Below are positions 8,111-15,960 of a DNA stretch of 53,730 nucleotides, piece by piece; position 1 is the first letter of the stretch; each line of letters opens with the position of its first letter. The position numbers and the translations under genes were made by a program. Below the pieces are notes generated by a model. It searched no databases and had not been told where the DNA came from. It was given only the letters and a program-made list of their open reading frames with translations. Source of the DNA: Maricaulis sp. (lineage in GTDB: Bacteria > Pseudomonadota > Alphaproteobacteria > Caulobacterales > Maricaulaceae); NCBI GenBank assembly GCA_029251785.1, contig JAQXCQ010000114.1, positions 1 to 53,730 of the forward strand, given 5' to 3'.

Positions 8111-9244
8111 TCAGCCGGTGCATGTCCGGGTTGTGACCGCTCCGGCCATGTCGGAAGCGAAGCGGAATTCCAGGAGGGTCTGAGCCAGATCAGACAATGT
8201 TTTCTGCTCAAGATCGGAGACAGTAAAGGTCTGGGATTTGACCGTGTTTCGACGCATGCGGGCCCGGTTGTAGGCGGCGTCATAGTGGATGACCATCAAG
8301 GATTCTGCGAGGTTTCGGAATTCACACTTGCGCGCCATGGCGTGCCATTGGGAGAGTTGGGCTGTTGAGTGGCGGGCGGCGAGCCGCTCGATTGACGCGG
8401 TGAGTTGATTCAGATCTGTGGCCAGATCCGGATAGGCATTGACCAGATAGTCAGCGCGGGCCCCGGTCGGCGCTTCGATAATGATGCGTGGGGCTTTTTT
8501 CATCTCGGCCCACAGGCGCGAGGGCAGGCGGCGCTTGCCGACCAGGCTAGATTCGGCCTCGACATAGATGGGCTGTGTCAAATCAAAGCGGCGCAAGCTT
8601 TGCCAGATAAGCGCCTCGAAACGCTTTTGGCCGGGTTGCGGGGTGTTGGCATGGGCCCCGAAGGCCGAGCCACGATGATTGGCCATGCCCTCCAGATCCA
8701 GGGTTTGAGCGCCAAGCGCAGCCATTTCCTTGAGGATGGCGGTTTTGGCGGTGCCGGTCTGGCCATCGAGCAGGATGATATTGATGGGGTCAGTGGATTT
8801 GTCGAGACCCGCGACGATTTGACGTCGCCAGGTCTGATAACCGCCTTTGACCAGGCTGATATCCCAGCCAATCGAGGACAGGACCAGCGCCATCGACCGC
8901 GAGCGCATGCCGCCGCGCCAACAATAGATTAGCAGGCGGCTATCCTCTGGCAGGTCCTTCAGCGTGGTGTCCAGATGGCGGGAGATATTAGCGGTCGTCA
9001 GCGCCGCGCCACGACGTTTGGCGACAAAAGACGAGACCTGCTTGTAGAGTGTGCCGGTCTCGGCGCGTTCGGCATCATCGAGAACCGGCAAGTTAATCGC
9101 GCCGGGCAGGTGGTCCCCGGCATATTCGGAGGGCGAGCGCACATCGATGATCAGATCATAGCTCTGCAAGGCATCATGCGACAGCTCATCTATGATCTCG
9201 TAATCGGGCATGGCTTGCGTATACTCCGAAAGACGCAGTTTCAC
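8111..9244 (-). CDS. mnmH: tRNA 2-selenouridine synthase (MnmH/SelU)
   Basis: Uses selenophosphate to replace sulfur in the wobble 2-thiouridine of certain tRNAs. The N-terminal rhodanese domain (about residues 15-130) contains IIDVRSPSEY and the catalytic Cys98 in YCWRGGMRS. The C-terminal P-loop domain begins with GQTGTAKT at residues 151-158. The usual family motif has Gly before the final Lys-Thr; here it is Ala, a small departure. The length (377) fits the family. An in-frame Met at 9211 (MPDYEI) is an equally plausible start and would widen the gap to selD from 35 to 68 bp. It is divergent from selD, which makes its selenium donor. Confidence 0.93.
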   Translation of the reverse strand: MKLRLSEYTQAMPDYEIIDELSHDALQSYDLIIDVRSPSEYAGDHLPGAINLPVLDDAERAETGTLYKQVSSFVAKRRGAALTTANISRHLDTTLKDLPEDSRLLIYCWRGGMRSRSMALVLSSIGWDISLVKGGYQTWRRQIVAGLDKSTDPINIILLDGQTGTAKTAILKEMAALGAQTLDLEGMANHRGSAFGAHANTPQPGQKRFEALIWQSLRRFDLTQPIYVEAESSLVGKRRLPSRLWAEMKKAPRIIIEAPTGARADYLVNAYPDLATDLNQLTASIERLAARHSTAQLSQWHAMARKCEFRNLAESLMVIHYDAAYNRARMRRNTVKSQTFTVSDLEQKTLSDLAQTLLEFRFASDMAGAVTTRTCTG

Positions 9245-9279
9245 ATCACTGCATTCATCAAACCGAATAAGGACGTGTC

Positions 9280-10329
9280 ATGGTTGACCGCATCGATGCA
9301 CCGCGCCTGACATCACTGGCCCGTGGCGGCGGCTGTGGCTGCAAGCTCGACCCGGCCGTGCTCAGCCAGATCATCGACAAGGCCGGCTCGATCATGCCGA
9401 GCGCGCTGATGGTGGATGCCTCGACGCGGGATGATGCGGCGGTTTATCGCGTGTCGGACGATGTGGCACTGGTGGCGACAACGGATTTCTTCATGCCGAT
9501 TGTCGACGACCCGTATGAGTTTGGCCGTATCGCGGCGACCAATGCGCTTTCGGATATCTATGCGATGGGGGCAACGCCGATTTTTTGCCTGGCGATTGTC
9601 GGCATGCCGGTTGGCCAGATGCCGATCGAGACTGTGAAGGCGATCCTGGATGGTGGTCGCAGCGTGGCCGATGCCGCCGGCGCTCCGGTCGCCGGCGGGC
9701 ATTCAATCGAATCTGCTGAACCGATTTACGGTCTCGTTGCGCTGGGCACGGTGCATCCCGACAAGGTGAAAGCCAATTCCGACGCGAAGGCCGGTGATGT
9801 GTTGATCCTGGGCAAGCCCCTGGGCATCGGCATTTATAGCGCGGCGATGAAGCGTGGCATTTTGGGCGAGATGGAATACGGCGAAATGATCGCGTCAACG
9901 ACGCGGCTCAACACGCCGGGTGCGGCGCTGCCCAAGATTGATGGCGTGCATGCGATCACTGATGTGACCGGCTTTGGTCTGCTGGGACATTTGCGCGAGA
10001 TATGCGAGGCGAGTGGCGTGCGCGCCGTGCTTCGCTCTGGCGATATCCCGGTTTTTGATGGCGCGCGTAAATTGGCGCAAGACGGCGTACGCACGGGCGC
10101 GTCCGGGCGCAATTGGTCGGCAATCTCGCATCGTGTGACTGCACCGGACGATTGGGCTGAGGCAGAGCGCGATCTGTTGTGTGATCCACAGACGAGTGGC
10201 GGCCTGTTGGTGTCGTGTGCGCCTGGAGCGGCGATGAAGGTGCTAGCGCTGTTTCACGAGGCCGGGCATGTGGATGCGGCCGTGATTGGGCAAGTTGAAG
10301 CCGGTGAGGCCGGGATCCAGATCGCCTGA
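9280..10329 (+). CDS. selD: Selenide, water dikinase (selenophosphate synthetase)
   Basis: Makes selenophosphate from selenide and ATP. The N-terminal GGGCGCK motif gives the catalytic position as Cys19 (cysteine, not selenocysteine) with Lys22. The family's ATP-binding segments follow (DDAAVYRV, VATTDFFMPIVDDP, AATNALSDIYAMGA, VAGGHSI) and then the C-terminal DVTGFGLLGH and CDPQTSGGL. The length (349) is standard. A Shine-Dalgarno AAGGACG precedes the ATG. Divergent pairing with mnmH argues that at least the selenouridine branch of selenium use is present. selA/selB, needed for selenocysteine incorporation, are not in this window. Confidence 0.95.
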   Translation: MVDRIDAPRLTSLARGGGCGCKLDPAVLSQIIDKAGSIMPSALMVDASTRDDAAVYRVSDDVALVATTDFFMPIVDDPYEFGRIAATNALSDIYAMGATPIFCLAIVGMPVGQMPIETVKAILDGGRSVADAAGAPVAGGHSIESAEPIYGLVALGTVHPDKVKANSDAKAGDVLILGKPLGIGIYSAAMKRGILGEMEYGEMIASTTRLNTPGAALPKIDGVHAITDVTGFGLLGHLREICEASGVRAVLRSGDIPVFDGARKLAQDGVRTGASGRNWSAISHRVTAPDDWAEAERDLLCDPQTSGGLLVSCAPGAAMKVLALFHEAGHVDAAVIGQVEAGEAGIQIA

Positions 10330-10435
10330 TGTTCTGTAACCGCCGCGTTTGGTAACTTTAACGCTCTTGCCAGCATCTAGATATTTATGAGGCCTATGAT
10401 CCGCTCCTTTCATAAGGGACATGAGGGACACAATT

Positions 10436-11833
10436 ATGGGACCCATAACACTCGGACTGGCCGCACTCCTATCTGTCGCGATAGCGACTGAGGATGACGG
10501 GCGCTTGACGGCGGAACAGGCGCGCGAAGAAGTCGAGCTCGTCTATGAACATGTGACGACGTCACACCCGGATCCATTCTGGTGGGTCGCCGAGCCACAG
10601 TGGCAAGCCAGACGTGATGCCCTGCTGCAGCGCGAGGGACCAGTGACGCAGGTCGCGCAGTATTTTGCGCTCGCATCGCTGATGTCACTAGCGACGGATA
10701 CACATGTTCAGATCTATCCGGATGAATCGACGCCGGGATTTGAAACCACTTATCCGTTGCGCTTTCGGGTTTTTGAGGACGGGCTGTTTATTACAGCGGC
10801 GGACGATCCCTATCGGCATCTTGTTGGCCATCGGATCGAAACAATTGGCGGAGCGCCGGTCGCGGATGTTCTCGATACCATCGCGCAATATGCCTTCATC
10901 GATAATGATTTACGGAAACGGAGCTGGGCCGCGGCGCATTTGTTGATCGCTCCGGCGACCTATCAGCATCACGGTTGGGCAGCGGCGGATGGTCGTGTTG
11001 AGCTGGAGACAGTTACGCCCTCCGGTGAGCGTCAACTGAACCGACTTGACTCGACCATTGATCAGAGCTCCTGGGACGTTCAGGGAAGCGGCTATAGTGA
11101 GGGTTATCACTGGCCTGTGGGCTGGCTGACTCTGGATGATTTGTCGGGGCATGAAACTTTGCTATCGCGTAGCCGTCTGGACGAAAACTACTGGTATACT
11201 GACCTCGATGACGGCCGAATTGTCTATTTTCAGTTCAACACCTCATCCGACCAGGATGGCGGTGAGACGTTCGCCCAATTCACGATGACCCTGTTCAATG
11301 ATCTGATGACTCGCGAGCAAGCCCCCGAGCGTTTGATTATCGATGTCCGGCAGAATCTGGGCGGATGGATCGGTCGATCCCTGGCTGTCAGCTATCTGGC
11401 CCAAATCAGTGAGTTTTGCTGTCAGCGTGGCAGTGTGGTGATGCTGATCGGTCGTGAGACGATTTCGGCCGGCAGCGTATTTGCCGGGGTCAATGAAGTG
11501 GCGACTCGATCGATTGCGATTGGCGAGCCAACCGGTGGACGACCCAATATCTATATTGGGCATGAGGGCTTTGAACTGCCCTATTCGCAGCTGAACCCGG
11601 AAGTTTCGGCCTATCTCTATATTGGGACAGACACAGCGGATCGGCGCCATTTCGTCGCCCCGGACATAGCGGAGCCTGAACGCTTTTCAGATGTGATGGC
11701 GGGTCGAGACATGGCCCTGGAACGGGCGATGTCGCTGACTCAAGAAGAGGCTGATAGCTTCTATCAAAACCTGGATTCTCTGCGTCCGTGGGAGCGAGCA
11801 TCGCAGCAGCCGGCCTTGATGCATACGGAATAA
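10436..11833 (+). CDS. Exported S41-like (tail-specific) peptidase family protein
   Basis: Predicted exported protein (465 residues from the ATG at 10436, which has GAGGGA six bases upstream; an in-frame ATG at 10421 also has an AAGGGAC). A short hydrophobic signal (ITLGLAALLSVAIA) is followed by a helical region. A PDZ-like middle segment contains LVGHRIETIGGAPV, and the C-terminal half has the S41 core: LIIDVRQNLGGW followed by GRETISAGSVFA, where the nucleophilic Ser is expected. The canonical Ser-Ala-Ala/Gly triad is only loosely kept, so it may be a divergent peptidase. No functionally linked neighbour is apparent. It converges on the phospholipid cassette downstream, and no terminator was seen in the 107-bp gap. 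Confidence 0.78.
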   Translation: MGPITLGLAALLSVAIATEDDGRLTAEQAREEVELVYEHVTTSHPDPFWWVAEPQWQARRDALLQREGPVTQVAQYFALASLMSLATDTHVQIYPDESTPGFETTYPLRFRVFEDGLFITAADDPYRHLVGHRIETIGGAPVADVLDTIAQYAFIDNDLRKRSWAAAHLLIAPATYQHHGWAAADGRVELETVTPSGERQLNRLDSTIDQSSWDVQGSGYSEGYHWPVGWLTLDDLSGHETLLSRSRLDENYWYTDLDDGRIVYFQFNTSSDQDGGETFAQFTMTLFNDLMTREQAPERLIIDVRQNLGGWIGRSLAVSYLAQISEFCCQRGSVVMLIGRETISAGSVFAGVNEVATRSIAIGEPTGGRPNIYIGHEGFELPYSQLNPEVSAYLYIGTDTADRRHFVAPDIAEPERFSDVMAGRDMALERAMSLTQEEADSFYQNLDSLRPWERASQQPALMHTE

Positions 11834-11940
11834 ATGCGTTCCGGGTATCTCAGCTCGCCATTCAGCGCCTCGTGGTGTCGCTGGCCACGTCGATGAGCAC
11901 ATGGCTCGACCTCGGCGGTGGATCAGAGCACGCCGACTAT

Positions 11941-12477
11941 CTATAAATTTGCGAGGGTCTGGCGGATGTAATCGACTATTGTGATGCTGGCCAATATTGC
12001 GGCGAGTATAATCAGAATCTCAGCAGATTGAGCGGCGCTAATGGTCGTTCCGGGCAGGTTGCCGAGCGGAGCCATAGCGAGGCCGAGCCCGCTAAAGCTG
12101 ATCACGATCTTGAAGGGTTCGTAGCGTGAGTCACGCAATTTCGCGCGACCCGTGAGGGCCTCACCGAGAGACCCGACGATCAGACATCGAACGACAAGTA
12201 TCGATGCTGCAATCGCTGCTGGCAGGGCTAGCACGCCAGCAATAAGTAAGGCCGCGACGGCACCGAAGGTTAGGAGCCGGTCCGCTATCAAGTCCAGCAT
12301 CGCGCCAACGCGCGAGGTTTCCTCGAAGTGTCGAGCCAGCTTGCCATCGACCACATCCAGAAATCCGGCAACAAAAAACAGCGCAAGGGCGGGCCAGCCA
12401 GGGCCCTCGCTAGCCAAGAGGTAGAACATCGGTAGGATCAGCATCATCCTGAACAACGTAACCGCGTTGGAAATCAT
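11941..12477 (-). CDS. CDP-alcohol phosphatidyltransferase family protein
   Basis: Integral membrane enzyme (178 residues) that transfers a phosphatidyl group from CDP-diacylglycerol to an alcohol. The family signature D-G-x2-A-R-x8-G-x3-D-x3-D is complete: Asp44-Gly45, Ala48-Arg49, Gly58, Asp62 and Asp66. Five or six hydrophobic helices are visible. The acceptor alcohol (glycerol phosphate, inositol phosphate, serine or other) cannot be told from the motif. It is the last gene of a three-gene minus-strand cassette with a CDP-diacylglycerol synthase and an acyltransferase, so it likely uses the product of those enzymes. Being shorter than most PgsA proteins and set in this cassette, it may be an accessory paralogue. 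Confidence 0.88.
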   Translation of the reverse strand: MISNAVTLFRMMLILPMFYLLASEGPGWPALALFFVAGFLDVVDGKLARHFEETSRVGAMLDLIADRLLTFGAVAALLIAGVLALPAAIAASILVVRCLIVGSLGEALTGRAKLRDSRYEPFKIVISFSGLGLAMAPLGNLPGTTISAAQSAEILIILAAILASITIVDYIRQTLANL

Positions 12478-12510
12478 AAGGCGTATCCAATCAATTTCAG
12501 CAATGCAGGG

Positions 12511-13149
12511 TCACAACCACCGCACTGGAGGGGCGTCTTTTTGTAGTGTCTCAATGGTTGATTTTAGCTGTTGCATGAAGCTTTGTTTTGATCCAGTCCA
12601 TTGAAAAGCTTTGCCTATGATCGCATTGCAATTGAACGGCACTATGAATCGAGTGCCCCGAGGCAGAACACGCCCGGCACCCTGAAGATAGACGGGTATG
12701 ACCGAGGCTTCAGGAAATTGTTGGGCCAATCGAGCGATGCCCGCTTTGAAATTGTTCATTTCTTCGGCTTTACCGCGCGTTCCTTCGGGGAAAATCAGCA
12801 ATATTTCACCGCGCTCGAGGGCTTCGCTGCAACCCGCCAGTACGTTGCGATCTGCGCGCCCTTTGCGACGCACCGGTATGATCCCGACGATTCGTTGGGA
12901 GAACCAGCTGGAGAGTGGTGTGCTCATAAAGTGGTCGGCCGCTGCGACCGGCCGCACGGATCGCAGAGTCTTCGCGCCGAACAGACTGATAAGGATTAAT
13001 GTGTCGATGTGACTGTTGTGATTGGCGGCGATAATTGCCGGTCCCTGCGTTGGCAGATTTGAACGGCCTCGTACATCCAGACCCAGAACCAGCCAGACAA
13101 ACGGCCGTATGAGAAAGGTGAGCAGGATGTTTCGAGCAAAGTGCAGCAT
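12511..13149 (-). CDS. plsC: 1-acyl-glycerol-3-phosphate acyltransferase (PlsC family)
   Basis: Adds the second acyl chain to lysophosphatidate to form phosphatidate. The catalytic H-x4-D motif is NHNSHID at residues 43-49. The glycerophosphate-binding FPEGTRG lies at about 120-126, and an intermediate block has IIPVRRKGRADR. An N-terminal hydrophobic helix anchors it to the inner membrane. The length (212) is on the short side of the family but includes all blocks. It begins one base after the stop of the cdsA-like gene, so the two are surely co-transcribed and probably translationally coupled. A housekeeping plsC may exist elsewhere, which would make this a specialised copy. Confidence 0.9.
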   Translation of the reverse strand: MLHFARNILLTFLIRPFVWLVLGLDVRGRSNLPTQGPAIIAANHNSHIDTLILISLFGAKTLRSVRPVAAADHFMSTPLSSWFSQRIVGIIPVRRKGRADRNVLAGCSEALERGEILLIFPEGTRGKAEEMNNFKAGIARLAQQFPEASVIPVYLQGAGRVLPRGTRFIVPFNCNAIIGKAFQWTGSKQSFMQQLKSTIETLQKDAPPVRWL

Positions 13150-13150
13150 G

Positions 13151-14107
13151 TCAGAAGCGCTCCACTGCGAATATTGCCAGCATGTGGAAATACCAGGGTG
13201 CGGTGAACATCAAGCTGTCGAGCCGGTCCAGCGCGCCGCCGTGCCCGGGCAATAGTCGGCTGGTATCCTTGACGCCCAGATCGCGCTTGATCGCCGACAT
13301 CGTGATGTCGCCAAAAAAGCCAAGGACAGCCAAAACGCTGCCGATAAGAAGGCTGGGCCACAGGGTGAGTGGTGTGAAAATCGGAGCCAGGAGAATGAAT
13401 GCAACGGTCGTTGTGGCGAAGCCACCGACTGCTCCCTCCCAGGTTTTGTTGGGGCTGATCTTCGGGCTGATTTGATGGCGACCGAATGATTTGCCCCAGA
13501 CATATTGGGCGACGTCGTTGAACTGCGTGATGAAGATGAGCAAGAAAACCAGGCCGCCAGGACCGGCGGGGCCCAACTCCTCGGCCGGGGTGCGCATCAA
13601 AAAGGCGACATGGCCAAGATTGAATACGCAGACGATGACACCCCAATGCATGATTCCAATGGTGGCAAGAAACCCATCCGTTCTGCCCATGATGGTCATC
13701 ATGATTGCGGTGCCGATGAAGACGTAGATCGGGACGATCACCAGGAAATAGTCGTAATTGTCGATCCAGATCGTCCAATAGCTGATCAGGATTGAGGCGT
13801 AGACTAATAGGACGACAAGCCGGTCTTCTCTGCGGGTTGGGGCGAGAGTCAAAAATTCGCGCAATGCGATGAAGCTGATCAGGGCGAATACGAGCGTGAA
13901 AGCTTGCCAGCCAGCCAATAATGCGCCGATGACCAATAGGCACATGACCCACCAGCTTTGCATGCGTGGACCCAGATCCTCCCAGCGGCCGGGTTGAATG
14001 CGCGGCAAAACCAGCGCGGCCAGGCTTCCGGTAAGCAGCAGGCCGACCAAGGCCAAAATCCCGACATGCAATGGGGTGAGGCTCGCAGCGAGCGCCTCAA
14101 TATTCAT
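13151..14107 (-). CDS. cdsA: Phosphatidate cytidylyltransferase (CDP-diacylglycerol synthase)
   Basis: Makes CDP-diacylglycerol from phosphatidate and CTP. It is a multi-pass membrane protein (318 residues from the Met at 14107, chosen over an upstream in-frame ATG at 14134 because GGGAAGAAG precedes it). The complete CDS signature is near the C-terminus: SAIKRDLGVKD followed by PGHGGALDRLDS. Hydrophobic helices cover most of the protein. It is first in the cassette whose next two genes encode an acyltransferase and a CDP-alcohol phosphatidyltransferase, so lysophosphatidate to a finished phospholipid is encoded in one transcript. It is divergent from the arsR-type gene across 138 bp. Confidence 0.9.
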   Translation of the reverse strand: MNIEALAASLTPLHVGILALVGLLLTGSLAALVLPRIQPGRWEDLGPRMQSWWVMCLLVIGALLAGWQAFTLVFALISFIALREFLTLAPTRREDRLVVLLVYASILISYWTIWIDNYDYFLVIVPIYVFIGTAIMMTIMGRTDGFLATIGIMHWGVIVCVFNLGHVAFLMRTPAEELGPAGPGGLVFLLIFITQFNDVAQYVWGKSFGRHQISPKISPNKTWEGAVGGFATTTVAFILLAPIFTPLTLWPSLLIGSVLAVLGFFGDITMSAIKRDLGVKDTSRLLPGHGGALDRLDSLMFTAPWYFHMLAIFAVERF

Positions 14108-14245
14108 GACTTCTTCCCGACCAGCCTCATGCACGTATTGATAGCAAGTGCTGCTGTGACATCAAGATCACATTGATCTTTTACGGTTGACAGGTTTGGC
14201 CTCGTAGTTCACGAATAAGTTAAATAACCAGTCAGTGAATCAATT

Positions 14246-14593
14246 ATGCCCGAACCCATTTCCAATATGCCCCGCGTCTTTGCGGCCCTTGCTGATCCGA
14301 CGCGGTTTGCGATTGTTGAGCAATTGCTGGCGCATGAGGAATTGCCAATTGGCGAGTTGGCGGCGCCGTATGCAATGTCGAAGCCGGCGATTTCCAAACA
14401 TATCAAAGTGCTTGAAGATGCCGGGCTGATCGAACGGCGGGTGGAGAAGCAGTGGCGATATTGTCGGCTGCGGCGTGAATGTTTTTCCAGCATTGAGGAC
14501 TGGCTTGGACGGTATCGTGACTTCTGGTCGACCAGCCTGGACCGGCTCGATGCGATATTGATTGAAGAAGACAGGGACAATCAGGATGACTGA
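14246..14593 (+). CDS. ArsR-family transcriptional regulator
   Basis: Small winged-helix DNA-binding repressor (115 residues). The core FAALADPTRFAIVEQL and recognition helix MSKPAISKHIKVLEDAGLIERR are typical of the ArsR subgroup found beside AHSA1/SRPBCC genes. The metal-sensing ELCVCDL motif of arsenic/cadmium sensors is absent, so it probably senses something else. It is the first of four plus-strand genes (regulator, AHSA1, VOC, MAPEG) and overlaps the next by eight bases. A TTGACA at 14187-14192 and a GTT/AAC inverted repeat near 14219-14228 lie just upstream and could be part of an autoregulated promoter. The -10 is not convincing. Confidence 0.9.
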   Translation: MPEPISNMPRVFAALADPTRFAIVEQLLAHEELPIGELAAPYAMSKPAISKHIKVLEDAGLIERRVEKQWRYCRLRRECFSSIEDWLGRYRDFWSTSLDRLDAILIEEDRDNQDD

Positions 14594-15044
14594 GTCAGCA
14601 ACTATCGACGCGGAGGCCCGAACACTGCGGATGACGCGGGATTTGAGCGGTTCCATCAAGCGGGTCTATGAGGCGTTTACCAGCCCCAAGCATTTGCAAC
14701 GCTGGTGGGGTCCGGAAGGCATTGAGACGCCACATGTGGATATGGATGTCCGCGTGGGCGGGGCCTGGACGACCACGATGCGCGGCGCCGATGGCGCGGA
14801 ATTTGTTGTTTCCGGCGAATATGTGGAGCTGAAACCGCACAATCGGTTGAGTTTTACCTGGGGCTGGACCGTGGATGGTGAACGCGGCCACAGCACGCTG
14901 GTCGAGATCGATCTGGAAAGCGTTGGTGAGGGCACACGCCTGACGTTGGTGCAGAGCGTGTTTGAGACACGCGAGGACTGCGAGCGTCATGAGCAAGGCT
15001 GGACGTCCAGCTTCAATTGCCTCGCCTTAGCGACGAGAAATTAG
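14586..15044 (+). CDS. SRPBCC/AHSA1 domain protein
   Basis: Single-domain helix-grip protein (152 residues) of the AHSA1-like SRPBCC family, with a hydrophobic ligand pocket. Key visible segments are the opening helix VYEAFTSPKHLQRWWGP and strands GGAWTTTMRGADG and HSTLVEIDLE, ending in the long C-terminal helix with HEQGWTSSFNCLA. The ATG at 14586 lies inside the end of the regulator gene (8-bp overlap) and is preferred to an upstream in-frame start at 14562. ArsR plus AHSA1 pairs are very common; the family is often annotated as stress or xenobiotic related, but the real ligand is unknown. Confidence 0.88.
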   Translation: MTESATIDAEARTLRMTRDLSGSIKRVYEAFTSPKHLQRWWGPEGIETPHVDMDVRVGGAWTTTMRGADGAEFVVSGEYVELKPHNRLSFTWGWTVDGERGHSTLVEIDLESVGEGTRLTLVQSVFETREDCERHEQGWTSSFNCLALATRN

Positions 15045-15071
15045 ACTGTTTATTGAGCAAAGGAGAGGGCG

Positions 15072-15527
15072 ATGGCTAAAATTCCTACGGGTATGCATTC
15101 GATCACGCCGCATTTGATGGTCAAGGATGCACGCGCTGCGCTGGCGCTTTATGAAAAGGCTTTCGGTGCGGAAATTGTCCATGTGCTGGAAATGCCCGGC
15201 AGTGGCATAGTCATGCACGCCTCGTTTAAGATCGGCGATAGCACATTGTTTATTTCTGACGAAATGCCGGGCGGTCCGCGCAAGGCCCCGTCGGGCAATA
15301 TGTCGTCAGTCGCTTTCTATCTTTACACCAAAGATGTCGATGCGGCCTTCGCGCGCGCAAAAACTGCAGGGCTGGACGCGATGAGCGAACCAGAGGACAT
15401 GTTCTGGGGCGATCGCACAGCCGTTCTGCATGATCCATTTGGCCATAACTGGACGCTGGCCACCCAGTTGCGCGATGTCAGTCCGGAAGAAATGGCTGAG
15501 ACCATGAAAAACATGGCACCGGCCTGA
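15072..15527 (+). CDS. VOC-family (PhnB/glyoxalase-like) protein
   Basis: Vicinal-oxygen-chelate superfamily protein (151 residues) with the two beta-alpha-beta-beta-beta modules of PhnB-like members: SITPHLMVKDARAALALYEKAFGAEI in the first half, and VAFYLYTKDVDAAF with FWGDRTAVLHDPFGHNW in the second. The C-terminal DPFGHNW is the usual family ending. It is preceded by a strong AAAGGAGAGGG site and lies 27 bp after the AHSA1 gene, so it belongs to the same operon. The substrate is unknown; metal-dependent resistance or lyase activity is possible but not shown. Confidence 0.88.
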   Translation: MAKIPTGMHSITPHLMVKDARAALALYEKAFGAEIVHVLEMPGSGIVMHASFKIGDSTLFISDEMPGGPRKAPSGNMSSVAFYLYTKDVDAAFARAKTAGLDAMSEPEDMFWGDRTAVLHDPFGHNWTLATQLRDVSPEEMAETMKNMAPA

Positions 15528-15552
15528 TGAAAATCATAATCGGGGAAATACT

Positions 15553-15954
15553 ATGATTGCTGCTTATCCACTGACCACACTCGCCACGCTGGCGATTGTC
15601 TTGCTCACCTTTATTTTTTCATTCCGCGCCGGCAAGTCGCGGGCAAGTTCCGGTGTCTCGGCACCGGCCATGGCCGGCGATGACACGTTTGAGCGCGCCA
15701 CGCGCGTGCACATGAATACGCTTGAGCAAATGGTCCTTTTTGTACCCGTTCTCTGGATCTTTGCGATGCTGGTGAGCGATTTATTTGCCGGTATTGCTGC
15801 AGTGGTCTGGCTCGTTGGCCGGGTGATGTACTCGCAGGCCTATATGACGGATCCGTCCAAGCGCACAGCGGGTTTTATGCTGGGTATTCTGGCGCTGCTA
15901 ATCACATTCGTCTGGTCAATCGTGATGGTTGTCATGGGCATGATGGCGGGCTGA
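15553..15954 (+). CDS. MAPEG-family membrane protein
   Basis: Four-helix inner-membrane protein (133 residues) of the MAPEG family (membrane-associated eicosanoid/glutathione metabolism). The hallmark FERATRVHMNTLEQ lies between helices 1 and 2. Helices run at about residues 5-22, 58-78, 80-95 and 107-130. It is last in the ArsR-AHSA1-VOC-MAPEG string. Bacterial MAPEG proteins are sometimes glutathione transferases, so this operon may handle an electrophile or oxidised lipid; that is inference. It converges with modC with only six bases between the two stop codons. Confidence 0.87.
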   Translation: MIAAYPLTTLATLAIVLLTFIFSFRAGKSRASSGVSAPAMAGDDTFERATRVHMNTLEQMVLFVPVLWIFAMLVSDLFAGIAAVVWLVGRVMYSQAYMTDPSKRTAGFMLGILALLITFVWSIVMVVMGMMAG

Positions 15955-15960
15955 GTTCAT

